NCBI GenBank assembly: GCA_017506865.1
Contig: JAFCMP010000246.1
Coordinates: 62,001 to 126,000 of the forward strand
Reading direction: 5' to 3'
DNA length: 64,000 nucleotides
Source of the DNA: Tribonema minus
Lineage: Eukaryota > Sar > Xanthophyceae > Tribonematales > Tribonemataceae
The position numbers and the translations under genes are program-made. Within the stretch, counting starts at the first letter, position 1. The number at the start of each line of letters is the position of its first letter. The notes under the pieces are model-generated. The model did no database searches and was not told the origin of the DNA. It worked only from the letters and a program-made list of their open reading frames with translations. Shown one piece after another: positions 44,012 to 57,200 of this stretch.

Positions 44012-44836
44012 GAGCTGGCGGAGCGCGTCATTGGTGTACACGTGCGGAGCGCGAATGCCGGGCTGTGTTGCAGTACCAAGTGTCTAAGCTGTTCAGACGC
44101 AGTGCCGACTCTGCACCGGATGAAATACTCAGACACACACGGAATATTTGGCCCCCCTTGGAGCCTTCATACGTTTAGGTCCACGAGTACAATAGAATGT
44201 GCTGTCTACATTCTGATTTTTGTTGGGATATGCTACATGTGCTGTCTACATCCCCGATTGTTTTAACTGTCTTGTTTTGGCGAGCATTCCATTTGCACTG
44301 TTGATGGACCAATGATGGTTGTTGTATGTGAATTAGATGCATCTTTGGTCTGGTCCGACAACAAGCTCGCTTTGCTTTCCAGCCCCACAATGACATGCTG
44401 TGCTGCAAAGTCTAGTTACTGTGAAACATGCTCGTCAGTAAAGTTTTCGAGCCAGGGCAAACGCCAACAGAGATTGCACGGCCTGAGCAAGGCTGCTTCT
44501 CCACTTGACGCCTTGCTGCGCGCGGCGGACGACGGCGATGATCGCCGCCCGCGCGTGCATAACTTGTTGAATATCTGCTTGTGTGCAGCAGCACGCTCGG
44601 TCTTCAGGCGCCCTGATACGGCGCAAGACACCTCGCCTCAGCGCGCAGAGGAGGGCGCCACGTAGAGATGGGTCAAAAAATGGTTGCGCGGCGCCCCCAA
44701 TGACCGCTGCATCCCCTCTTCGTAATTTTTCAGCGCAATGCGCCTAGAGTGCTCCGCTATGTAAGTGTAACTTCGAGGCGTGGTCAGCGCTGCGTTCCTT
44801 GTAGGCTACTCGGGCACCATCATCAGCATGCTGGAG
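44012..44836 (+). other. Two short candidate plus-strand exons
   Basis: 44012-44033 (after cgctggcgcag, before gtgtac) and 44805-44836 (after ccttgtag, before gtgaac) join in phase to read ELAERVIGYSGTIISMLE. The resemblance to the LAxxxxGYSG region after AAA+ modules is weak. A possible continuation at 45189 onward (AAAAINAQICVTRL) would overlap the dynein gene's end. No start, stop or family assignment can be supported. Confidence 0.2.
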
Positions 44837-45279
44837 GTGAACTTGAAGTTTGAAACTTGGGCCACGTCCTGTCCCCCCCCCGTATCATAGCACATGCCGC
44901 AATGAGGCGTGAAGGCAACATGTGTGAGGGGCATGACCCTTGTAGTGCACAAGGCATACTGGCATGTATACTGAGGAAAATTCATGAATGTGCTCGAATT
45001 GGCAACTCCACTCTGCGTCAGTACCACCCTAGCAATGCAATGCCTGTGCAGCAGGCATGCACAGCACACACAACAGGCAGTGGTCAAATCACGCTCCTTG
45101 TACGCATACGATCACTGTTACTTTTGAGTCCGTGGGAAGCTGTCCGGTCGTGCAGCAGACCTGCTTCGACACCAGTGCTCAGAGGCGGCCGCCGCCATCA
45201 ACGCTCAGATCTGCGTGACACGCCTATGCCCTCATGATCCCTCAAAATCGCCACACGGAGGCACCATCGCCAGCGCCGC

Positions 45280-48200
45280 TCACTGCGGGGACTGCGCAGC
45301 AGAGCCCACGCCGCCGCCGCCGCCGCCGCTGCCGACGGACGCGCCGCCGTCGCTGCCCGCCGCCGCCGCCGCCGCCGCTGCCGCCGCGTCGCCGCCGCGC
45401 GCCGCCGCCAGCAGCCGCCGCGCCTGCTCCGCAAAGTCGCACCCCGCCGCCGCCGCCGCCACGCCGCCGATCTTGAAGACGGTGATGCCGCCCGCGGCGT
45501 CGCCGGCGGCGACGACGGGCGCCGCCGCCGCGAACGCGACGCTCGTGAGGCTGAGGCCGGGGAGCAGCGCGGCGGCGGGGGACCCCGGCGCGTCCGCGCT
45601 CAGCGAGCCCGTGGCGGCGGCGGCGGCGGCGGCAGCAGCGGCGCCGCCGCGGCCGCCCCTGCTGGGGGCGCTGGAGGGGGCGGTGCGGCGGGAGCGGTTG
45701 GTGGGGGGGCGCGTCTGGGCGGCAGTGGCGGCGCCGGCGCCGGCGGCGGTGGCGCCGGCGGCAGCAGCGTCGAGCCCGAAGATGTCGTCGTCCTCCGCAT
45801 CGGACGCGCTGTCCGCGCCGCCTGGGGGTGTGCGTGCGACGCAGCGGGGTTAGACGTGGAGAGCGGGGGATGGCGTGAGGGAACGTATTGAAAATAGAGC
45901 AGGGGGGGTGCATGGGGGGCGGCAGGCGGTTGAGCAGAGCAGAGCTGCGCATCAGATGTGCTGTCGGTGCAGGCCGCCGGGGGCGGGGGGGTGCAGACAT
46001 GCGCAGGAGATGCATGCACGCTGAAGAGTTAGAGTACCATTGGCAAGCTACATGTGTGCAATGACATGCGTCAAAGGCACCAGAGGTGGCTGCATTGCAT
46101 ACATACTTTTGCAGGTGTGGGCGTGCCGCAGATGGCGCTTATGACAGCAAGAGCTCTCACACGGTGGTAGGAGCACTCATGCAGTCACAGCGTCTACACA
46201 GCGTGCAATATGCTCAGGCGCTTGCGCGCATAGTGTTTTTCATCAGCACTTTCAACGTACTTCAGAAGTAGAGTTTTGTAAATGTTTCCACTCTCATGTT
46301 TTTGCAACAGCACATGTTGACTCGTGCAATTTGCAGCTGCGTTGTCGCTTGTCATTGCCGATGAAACAATTAGGCTTGCTACATCACATCACACAAAGTT
46401 GTGAATTTGCAGCACGCACGCGACTCACGACCCGGTGCGACCAAAACTAACAGACATCGCAGGTCGCACCGTTGCACGGACATCCCTTCTCACCGACATG
46501 CGCTGTGTGCATCACGCACAACATCAGAGGGTATGTATACAGCACAACACACAGGCATACTAAACCTACCCCTCGGCGACGTCGGCTCCGGCGCGTCGGT
46601 GCCGTCCTGCGAGGCGGACGCGCACCCCCACCTCTTGCGGCAGAGGGTATGTATAAGACACAACACACAGGCATACTAAACATACCCCTCGGCGACGTCG
46701 TCTCCGGCGCGTCGGTGCCGTCCTGCGAGGCGGACGCGCCGCCGCCCCCCGCGGCAGGGGGCTCCGCCCTCACCGTCACCCTGACAGCGGGGTCTATCAC
46801 GGACTGCGCCAGGTCCCAGAGTTCCAGACGGCCGTTGTCTGCGTGCAACGCGAGGGCTCGCGCGCGTCAGCGATCAGCGGCGTGGTGAGTGAGCAACTCA
46901 CCTTGATACAAGGCGCTTTGGTGTTCAAAATGCTGCGGCTGGTCTCAAATGCTTATGTGCAGTGAGGTACTGATGGATGTCTACATCGTGAAAATGAGCT
47001 CAAACATACATCATGGTTCAGATTATGACGTTTTCTGGTGCAAGCGCAGCGACTTACGCACAAATGCTGCAAGCCCCACGGCACACCATGTGGCCGGCAT
47101 GGGTGTTCCGGTGCATGCTCTGAAGAAGTAGCTTCATTCCGCCACTGAAACTTCAAGAAGTGGTGCACAGTATACATACACTTCACAAAGTGTGCGATAT
47201 GCGCGCGCAGGTCACCTGCGATGGACACAAGCAGCATGCTGCTGATGAGCAACGAGCAGACGCCGCTGACAGGCGACAGACAAACAGGCCAGTGTCATAC
47301 TTCACCCCACAAGCACTTTACAGATACATACAAACGGTATGTCACCTGCGGCCGACGCGAGCAGCGTGCTGCTGGTGGGCGACCAGCAGACGTCACGGAT
47401 ATGATAAGCTGGCCAGCGCCCTCTCAAACCACATTTTGCAAGCACTGATACATACATAAGGTATGTCATTTGCGGCTGACGCGAGCAGCATGCTGCTGGT
47501 GAGCAGCGAGCAGACATCGCTAACAGGCGACACACAGGCCAGTGCCCTGCCATACTTCACCCCGCAAGCACGTTACAGATACATACATACGGTATGTCAC
47601 CTGCGGCCGACGCAAGCAGCGTGCTGCTGGTGGGCGACCAGCAGACGTCGTTGACGGCGGCAAACAAGTCAGCGCTCCGCAGGTTCTTGAGGCACTGCGG
47701 CGCCCTCTGGTCCCACAGCTTGACCTGCGCGGCGTGACACAGGGGGCGAAAGGACGATTAGGGTTTAGCGTCACGGTCTAGGACTAGGGGTTGTCCAGGG
47801 TTAGGGTTACAAAAACTGCCCAGCGCCGGCTACAATGGTGCTGCGCTTGACGCGTGCGGCTGCGGTCGGCATTGGCGCAGACCGCGCAGCTGCGTTGCCG
47901 CGGCGTGTCACCGCACGGAACACAACAATGATGATGACGACGCCAATCGCGTCAGTGCTCCACAGCCGTGTGCGATCAGGACATGCGAGGGCGGTGGTCT
48001 CGCTGTACGCAGACAGCGCCACGCCAGCGGCGGCAGCGATGCGGATGTTCCTGCGTAACCCGGTGTTGAGCCCTTAGGCCAGGGCGATGGAAAAGTTCGC
48101 CCTCACTCAGCGCTCCACAGCGGCAGGCGCCTACTCACAACGTGTACATGCTTCGAGATCACCGCGGCATCCCGCTAGTGGCGCGCTCCGCAGCAGCGGG

Positions 48201-51200
48201 CGCCTATTGACAACATGCGCATGCTTCGCCAAGATCACCTTGGCCGCCTTGAGCAGCCTGCCGATGGTGCACCACACAGGCACAGGTCACACCACAAGTC
48301 TTAATAGTTGCCGCCGCCCAAACCTCAACAACCAATTTGAAGGTATCGTGGCGCTAATACCCTATATACCTACTCCGCAAACCGCAGCGGCTCACCGTCC
48401 AGTCGGCGCTGCAGGAGAGGAAGAGCTTGTCGCAGAACGGCGAGCAGCGGATACGGTACACCGGGCCGGTGTGGCCGCTGAGGAGAGCAGCAGTGCACAG
48501 CAAGGGGGGAGGGTATTAGAGGTGGTACATACTGCAGCGAGGCAGATGCGGAGGCCTTGGCATTGAGGTACTGCTGCTTCAGCCTTTTGAGGACACGGTC
48601 ACAGCTGCTGGCTTCAGAGCCGCCAATGCACTTCAGACATCGCGTATCAGCAAGCGCGCATGCAGCACCCCAGTCTGCCGATCTGTACATCGCGAGAAAG
48701 CGCTGCTTGCACCAAGGCAGCGCTCAACGCACACGTGGCGCTCCTGTCTACCCACCTACCACTACAATGAACTGCTCTACTCCAGCAGTGTTCAGCATAA
48801 ACATGGCGCCCCTACCTACCAGTACCCACTGCGATTCAGGGCCCTGCTCGCCGCACCCCAGCACCGCTCAGCGCGCACACACGCCCCCCTACCTACCTAC
48901 CCGCATGTCTCGGGCCACCGCTAACCACAGCACCCAGCACACACATGCAGCGCCCCTACACACGCACAAGCACACCTGTACGTCTCGAGGTACTGCTCGC
49001 TGTAGCTGACGCTGCACTTGTGGATGAGGCCGTCCTCGGTGCCGACGAGGTAGTGCGTGCTGTCGCGCGGCGGGAAGTCCAGCGCGAGGCCGCTCGCCTG
49101 GCGCGAGATCACGCCCTCCGCGGCGCCGACGCGCCGCAGAACCATCAGCGGCGCGTGCACGCAGCCCTGTCGCCGCGGGGGAGTCATGAGTTGGGGGGGG
49201 GGATTAGGGGGGGGGTGGTCAGCATCGTCAGCGACGTGTGCATGCAGCCCTATTGCCGCAAGGAGTCATGAAGGGGGGGGGGGGGGGGGGGGGTCTAAGG
49301 GGCTAGGGGGGTGATGGTCAGCGCCGTCGGCGGCGCGTGCACGCAGCCCTGTTGCTGCGGGGTGTCGTGAAAAAGGGGGGGGGGGGGGGGAGTTCTAGGG
49401 GGGTTAGGGGGGTGACAGTCAGCATCATCAGCGGCGCGTTCATGCAGCCCTGTTGCCGCGGGAAGCCATGAATGGGGGGGGGATTACTAGGGTGGTTAGG
49501 CGGGTGATGGTCCATCAGCGGCGCGTGCAAACAGCCCTGGCGTGGGAGGGTCGTGGTGAGGGCCAGCATCATGCATGTGGCGCTTCCGTGAGAGGCAAGG
49601 AGAGTTGGTGTTGAGGGAGGTGATGATAAATCAGCCACTTTTCAATGCATATGTGCACAGAGATATCAATACGTGGTACTACACTGTACTTTAAAATGTT
49701 GCGATACTGTGTGTGGCGCGTCCCGTGCCTTCTTGATGGACAAACGGCAGACACGGTCTGACTATATAATGTAGTCACATCGAGGTAAATGGCCTATATA
49801 CAATGCCCTAACTATGCATGGAGCGCGCACAAATGCGGCCGGACTGCTCACCTACATGGAGATAACTGGTGCAGACAATGCATGAAACTAGAACAAGTTC
49901 ACACTTTAGAGACGTACATCGGAAGTGTAGAGTCAGTGGTGTGCACAGTGGTTTCTTGGTGGGCCACTCACAGACGCTCCCTGACTAAGAGTTACTTTTG
50001 CATGCAGATAGAGCTGTGCGCAAAATGTTTGAAAACTGTGTTATATTTCGAAGTACGACTTACCACTTGCGTACGCAGCCTGACTTTGTAACCCGCACAA
50101 ACTAGTCAGTGCTTCGGGTATTAGAAGACTGCTTTATTTCAAGAACACACATTGAAGTATACGTACAATAACTTCGCGAATTCGGTACCTTCTTGATGGA
50201 CCACTCGCAGACGCGCCCGTCGGTGCTGATGCTCACCAGCACCTCCGCGTCCCCCCTCTCCGCCCCCTTGCCGACCCACTTGACCTGCAACGGGCACACG
50301 CGCGCGCAAGAGGGGGCGAAGCGGGCGAGGCCATTCCACGTTAGCGCACACCGCGCGGCCGCATACGACAAGAGGACTGCGCCTCCAGCAAGTCTGGGCG
50401 ACGCGCTGAGCCTCCGCAAGTGAGTGAGTAAGTCAGCGAGTGAGCGAGTGAACAAAACAGGAAAGGTGAAACGGCGGCCCAAGAATACTCACAACAGGCA
50501 TACGGATGTGAGCACGGCGTCCTCTTTCTAACCCTAACGCTGAGGCACGCTATGTACATGCATACGGCGCTGCCCCGTCCACAGACGAAGGCGGCGTGCT
50601 GACCCTCCGTGGGGCACTCGCAACAGAGTGTTTGGATGAGAAATACCACCATATGTTTGCACAATAGGCAGCGCATAACAGCATCAAGAGCAGACAGGGT
50701 GGCCAGACCTGCCACTGGGCGCCACCGTTCATGGCAGCCGGCAGTCAGCGGCATGTACGCCGCACCTGCAGCGGCGGCCGCCGCCGTGCCGCCGCCGCCC
50801 CTCACGGCAGAGCTCAAAAGCGGCCGCCTCAAACAGCGTGACACGCCGTTCCAATGCGCAAATGCGCGGCAACCGTGGCAGAAAGGCATGCAAGTGGGCA
50901 CACACATACCTGCCAGACCGGCTCGTTGTGCTTGCCCGCGGACGTGCTGCTCTCGGCGATGGGCGTGCCGTAGCCGCTGCCGTCGCCGCCGCCATCATGG
51001 CCATCACTGCCGCTGTTGCCGCCGCCACCGTGGCCCCTGTCGCGCGCAATGTCGTACACGGCGATCGCGCCGCTGTAGAGGCCGATTGCGAGGAGGTTCG
51101 GGTGTCGGTCGGAGAACGCCAGGCACGTGACGCCGCTCGGCGTTCTGCGGGGTGGGTCGCCGGGAGGTAGGTAGGTAGATGCGGGGCATGAACATGGGGC

Positions 51201-54200
51201 AGTGTATTGCGTGTGCGTGCGGTTGGTAGTGGGCGTTGTGTGTGCGCCTAGCAGGCAAAGCATGCACAAGCTCCCTAGATGCATACTTGTGGTAGGTAGT
51301 GCAGAATAGGGGTTCTGCCCCTCGAGCGGAAGTAAACAAAGCACGCTGCAAAGCATACCCTTCTGCGTGTCACGTTCCAATACAATCACTGGACGCATCT
51401 GAAGTACCAGCATACCGTTACATGATCAGCCCGAGATATCCGATGAAACACTGCAGCAGGCGCAGCGGAGGGGGGGGGGCACGGGAGCTCCCAAGCCCTC
51501 ATCGTTGCGACCTTCTGAGTCCGTGCTGCTATCGGATGGATTGCATGCGCTCGCTGGCGGCTACAACCCATCAGTTACATCAGTTACCTCCGCTGAGCAC
51601 CCCGTTCACACAGTCACTCACCGGATAATGCGCTCTGGCCACCCCGGGTTCCGAACACTCCAGAACAGGATGCAGCCCGCCTGCGCCGGCGCCGGCGCCG
51701 TTCTCTGCAGCAGAGAACTCGCGCCGGACTGGTCCTGAGCGCCATTGGCGCCCAGCGTCTGCAGCATGTTCGCGCGCGCGGGCCTGTCAGCGGCAGCGGC
51801 GGCGGCGCGCGTGTCGCCGGCGGCGGTGCACGTCAGCGCTCCGTAGCCGGCCGCCAGCAGATCCTGGGGGGGTCACGCGGCGGCGTGGGGGGGGGGGCGG
51901 GATGGGTCGATGTGTGAGGGTGATTGCGGTCCTACTGAGAGGGTAAAGTATGATGCTGTGGGTGGGTGCCTTGGGGCTGCTGCAGAAGGGGGAGTCAGTG
52001 CTGCGTAGCCGGCCGCTAGCTCAGTTCGTGTGACCAGCGGGGCAGGGGGCGAGAGCCTGTTAGCTGAGCGCTGTGACGGCGGGCGCCCTGACCTCAACCC
52101 CTACCCTAACTTCGGCGCGCACCTTCCGTCCCCCTCGCGGAGGATACGGAAAATGAGATATGCGTCGCGCGGGTAGCGTTTCCTGGCGCATGCCATGCTG
52201 AAGCGACACGCCGCTCATCATCAGTCGAAGCGGCATGCAGCCAATCACCAGTAAAGGCCCATCGTGGTCAAGTTGCGCGCACCATCCTCGCAGAGAGTGA
52301 CCTTTCAAGCAACCGGCAGTCTGACTGCGCAAGCCCACCGTGCATCGCTCGCATGTAACCCCGCGGCAGCACAAGCGGCAGTACGCCGCCCGCAGGGCGC
52401 TGACACACGTCAAGCGCGCGCGCCGTGTCTTCGCACCGGAGGTACGGTAGGTACTTGGTTCTGATTCTGAAAGCTGAGCGCTGTGACGGCGCGCGCCACG
52501 GGCGGCCCGCCGCGCGCCTAGAGCGCCGACGCGGTTGCCGCTGACTATCACTAGAAGCCATGCAGCCGACCGTCAACTTAAGCCCATCTTGATCAAATTG
52601 CACGCTCAGTGCGACGCTCCATCCCCGCAGAGAGAGAGAGACCCCTGAAAGTACCTGATTCTGGTTCTGGAAGCTGAGCGCTGTGACGGCGCGCGCCACG
52701 GGCGGCCCCCCACGCGCCTCGAGCGCTGACGCGGGAAACAAGTGCGTCCAAAGCTTCTCCAGGGACAGCTGCGCCCCCCGCCCCTCCCCGCCCTCCCCGC
52801 GCGTGCTGCTGCCGCCGACGCTGACGGAGGCGTCGAGGGGGGTCGGGGAGGAGGGGCGAGAGGGCGCGGGGGGCTCGTCCAGGGGGGGCAGGTTCCGGTA
52901 CTGCAGCTGCTTGTCTGCGGGATGGGGGGTAGAGGGGGGGGGTCAGGGTGTGTGTCTGTAAGTTTTCATGGGTATGTGTGGAATTGATCATGTGATCATT
53001 GTCCTAAAGTGCACCTAGTGGAGCGATGCCATCAGAAGCACGGACCGGGGTTGGCGCGAGGGACAACGGCACTGCGGACAGAGGCGCTTTGTACCATCTG
53101 CAGTTTCACAGGGGCAGGGCCGGACTAAGGGCTGAGGTCAGGGTTGGCCAATCCCATCACCCTCAGCGCCTGACGCAAGCGTATCACCACGTACCACAAG
53201 CGCAAGCATAGGCCGTGCATGTCACAACACACCTCGCACTGGATCTCCATGCATGCAAGGATCTGACCAAGACATGGTGCTCTCTATTCCCCCCGCCCCC
53301 CTACCCCGCCTGCCCCCCTTCTGATGTCAGCATCAGGGATGCAGAGGCAAAGAGGGCCAAGGAAACAGTAATGGGTTGTGCTTGATATGATCCCGACTTG
53401 AAGGAGTTGGTGATGAACGGGGAAGGGGGGGGGGGGGGGGGGGCAACTCACCGAGGAACGCGTTCTGAAAGAGGCTGCGCTCCACCAGCTCCAATGCCGC
53501 GAGCAGCTGCGGAGACGTCAGGAGCTTTTGCGCCCTGTGCGAGGAGCGGTGGTAACAGGACATGTGGCCGGCTTAGTCATGTAGACGAAGCACACACCTA
53601 CAAATCCTAAATTGCATTTTTATCGTCTATCATGTGTGGCCCTGCATATACCATACCCTGAGCGAAGAGCGGCGCCAGGTGGCGGGCTGAGTCATGCTGA
53701 CAGAGTATGCCTACAAATCCTATGTTGTATATACGTACCCTTTGGCAATTTCGTGGGTCTGCCTACCAAGCTGAGCGTGGATAGGTACGTGCCAGGAAGA
53801 CAGGGTGGTGGGCTGCTGACGGAGCATACCTACATGCCCTATATTGTGTGTGCCTACGGACCATGCCCTGAGCTTGGAGCGATGCCAAGAGGACAGAATG
53901 GCAGATTTGGTAATGTCGATGATAAACGACTCAATTAAGCGTACAGCATGATTGCGAAGCAACAATGAAAAAGGCTGCTGAAGGCATAATTAGTGCCATC
54001 ACGCAGTCACCGCGCAGCTGCACTGTTGTCGCGGCAGCGATCGTGGCAGAGCCTGATGCTGAGGGGGTGCCAGTGAAACGCGCTGCATCGCTTTAGAAGC
54101 AACACTGCGCATGACGAACTGATGAAACATGTCGCTCTGCTCTCTACACATCATGGCCTGTTCGACCTCATGTCATGAGCCTCCCTAATTAATATATTCT

Positions 54201-57200
54201 TGCCCTACCCTTCACCCCCCCCATACCCTCGCCCTAAGTGGCAAATACGACGGCCTGACCCTAGCTCTAACCTAACCCTGACAGGATGGCGAGAGGTTGG
54301 CTGCATAGGCCAAAACCCTACACCAGCTCTGAGCGCTGACGCGAATCCTGATTGCATGCCTGACCCTGGTGTCTGCGTACGCGCATACGAACGAGCATCT
54401 GTGGATAGCTAGGGTTGGGGTTAGCTAACCCTAACCCTAACCCTAACCGTACGGTTTGTGACAGCTGAGCCTGCTCTTGGGGGGCAGGACAGCGGGTTGC
54501 ACTGAGGTTGGGATCAGAGCCAAAGCACGACCTACTATGCAGCAGGATGTGGGGCAACCGCATGCAGCATTCGCTCCCTGCTGCGTAACGCAACAAGCCG
54601 TGCACCAGCGCTCCGGACCTCTTTTTCTTCGCGAAAGGGGTGTCAACAAGAGGATGCATCGTCACACGCGGCACAAAGCGCGGGCAAGCGCACCCGTGCT
54701 CGCTCCAGAATGCACTTGTTTTCTCCACTGGTCGCCAGCCTGATGCCTTGCAATGTCCCTCCTAATCCTTCAATTCATCATCGCCAGCGTCGATGCGGGG
54801 CCGCCGCGTGGCATGGCTCAGTGCACCTATGCTTGCGAAGCTCCAGGATGCACCTTATCCTCTTGTCTCATCGCCAGTGTCCACTATTCACCAGTCTAAT
54901 GCATCGCGACGCGCTTGTATCATTCGCAACTGATCATCACCAATGTCAACGAGCTGCAGCGTGGCGCGCCTCGGCGTACCTGTGCTTGGCGAGCAGCGCG
55001 GCCGCCGCCTCTGGGCTGCTGTCGTCGTCGTCCATCACGCCGGGTCCTGTGCATGCACAGAGAAGAGCCGCCGCGCACGTGATTGCGATGTACGTATTAC
55101 TGTGGCCGCTGACCGGTGAATAGGTATTGCGAGTCAAACAGAGCACTCGTCCATTGCTGGGGCCTGCGGGGGCGCATTGAGTTGAGCCGCTGCACCTCAT
55201 GACTTAAGATGACGACGGCAGCGCGGCGGTGCATGTGCCAGCTGCGTTCTCGCCGCACAGGCGCTGTGATTGACGTCGTCAGATACGCACAAGAGTACGG
55301 CGCTCATGCGAATTGCGCGCAGCAAGCAGGCGGGCGGGCAGGTGCTTTCGGCACGCCGATGCTGGCACTCGCTGTAGTGCCGGCACTGCTGCTACCACGG
55401 CACGGCTGGCAATGGCACTGCGGCACTTCTGTCCCGTGTGTTCCGTGCAGCGTGGAAACGTGCCCGCCACGTACCATGCACCACAAGCTGCGCCCTAAGT
55501 AGGTACCTCAAGACACAACTTCAACTTCTGCCTTGGGGACAACGGCCTCAGCGCAGGCTCACCTCCGCCGCCGTTGTGGTCCGTGCTGCTGGCGTTGGCG
55601 GCGTCGCCGGCGGCGGCGCCGCCGCTCGTGTGCGTGCCCGTTCCAGAGGTGTTGTTGCTGCTGCGGCGCCGCTGCGAGGGGGCGGGTTTGGCTGGCGCCT
55701 GTGGCAGCGCACAGCATATGTGTATGAGCGGTGCCTCAACATCGTTGAACATGAACCAGGGGGATTGGACATTGTGCTCTGGTACAGACAGCACCGGTGC
55801 GAGGGTGGAGATGGCCGATCGCTGAGCTGTGTGGTGTTTGATCATGAATGAGTCTGAATTGTGAGTTGGCGTCAGCAGCAGCGATCAGTATGGCCATGGC
55901 GACTTGAGGGGCCGGAATTTCGCGTATATGGTTCACGTGCCTGCAGAGCTGTGCGCGTATGCCTGGGCACAGATAACAAAACGCCGCCAGAGTGTGGACG
56001 ACCAACCGTCGCGTGTGAATGCTCAGCACTGGAGCAATTTCTGCATTGGCGCTCTCCGTCCGGGCCAGCGCTAAGGCTCGAGTTAGATCAGGGTCAGTGC
56101 GACACATCACACAAAGAGAGTCAACATTGACACACGCGCGCTCGCCGCTGCCGGGCGCCAACTTTTGCTGCTGTCCACTGCGCGTCCGCACGAGGCGCCA
56201 CAGGCGAGCACTGCTGCGCCCGTGCTAGGATTAGGGTCAGAGCGTTGGGCAGCGTCAGCAAAAACCACAGCAGCCAAGCGCTGCTTGTCCCGGCGACGAC
56301 GCGGCCACTCAGCGCGACAGCCCGCCTCTCTCCGCTCTCGAGCAGCACAACACAGCGGAGCGCTGACATGGACCACGGCAGCAGCATCGCTCAGCAGCAA
56401 GCAGCAGCGCTCACCGCCGCCAGGGCTGTGGTCGACCATCGCGGGTAAGTGCTCAGCACTGATGCGGATTCCGCGTTGGCGCTCTCGGGCTGCACTAGCG
56501 CCGCCGCTCGGGCTGAACAAGGGTCAGCGCAACGCATCGCGGAGAAAAATGGCAGCAGCACGCAGCAGCGCTCACCGCCGCGAGGGTCTTGGACTTGACG
56601 CCGCCGACGTGCGCGCCGGAGCCGGACCCTCCCCCCCCGCTGTGCACGCCGCCGCTGACCCTGAGCGCGCTGCTGTGCCCGCCGCCGCCGCCGCTGCCGC
56701 CGCCGTCGCCGCCGCCGGACGAGTGCTGCACAGGCGGCGCAAGGTCGGCGAGCACAGCGTCGCTTGAGCGGTGGACGCAGCGTGAGAGTGCAGGCGGCAG
56801 CATTGGATGGCAGCGCTCAGCGGGTGTGAGCACGCGCGGCGCAGGCGGTGCTGCGTCGACGCCGCCAGCAGGCGTGAGCGCAGACGCCGCGGTGAGGCAT
56901 GAGAAGTGGCCTCAGTGCGATGGGATGCTTACGTCACGGGTCGCACGTGAAAAATAGCACGCGATGATGCAGGGTGCAGCAGCGCTCCACCGTTCCTGTC
57001 GTGGGTGACGGGCCGCATGCTGAGCGCTGCTGATGCGTGGAGGCCACGGCTCTCTGTCGCAACGGAGGCCATGCCTACATCACGCTGAGTCTCGTCGAAG
57101 AGTGCGACACAACCTGCGGCACGCCCACGGAACAGGTAGCCTAGTGGCAAAAGGCCTTTACTAGCAACAGGTGGCACGTACCTGCGGCAGCGGCGGCGGT

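Noticed and set aside
44012-44836. An AAA+ ATPase gene from the segment ELAERVIGYSG
   Set aside because: Only about 18 residues, no Walker motifs or other exons nearby; kept as a low-confidence candidate only.
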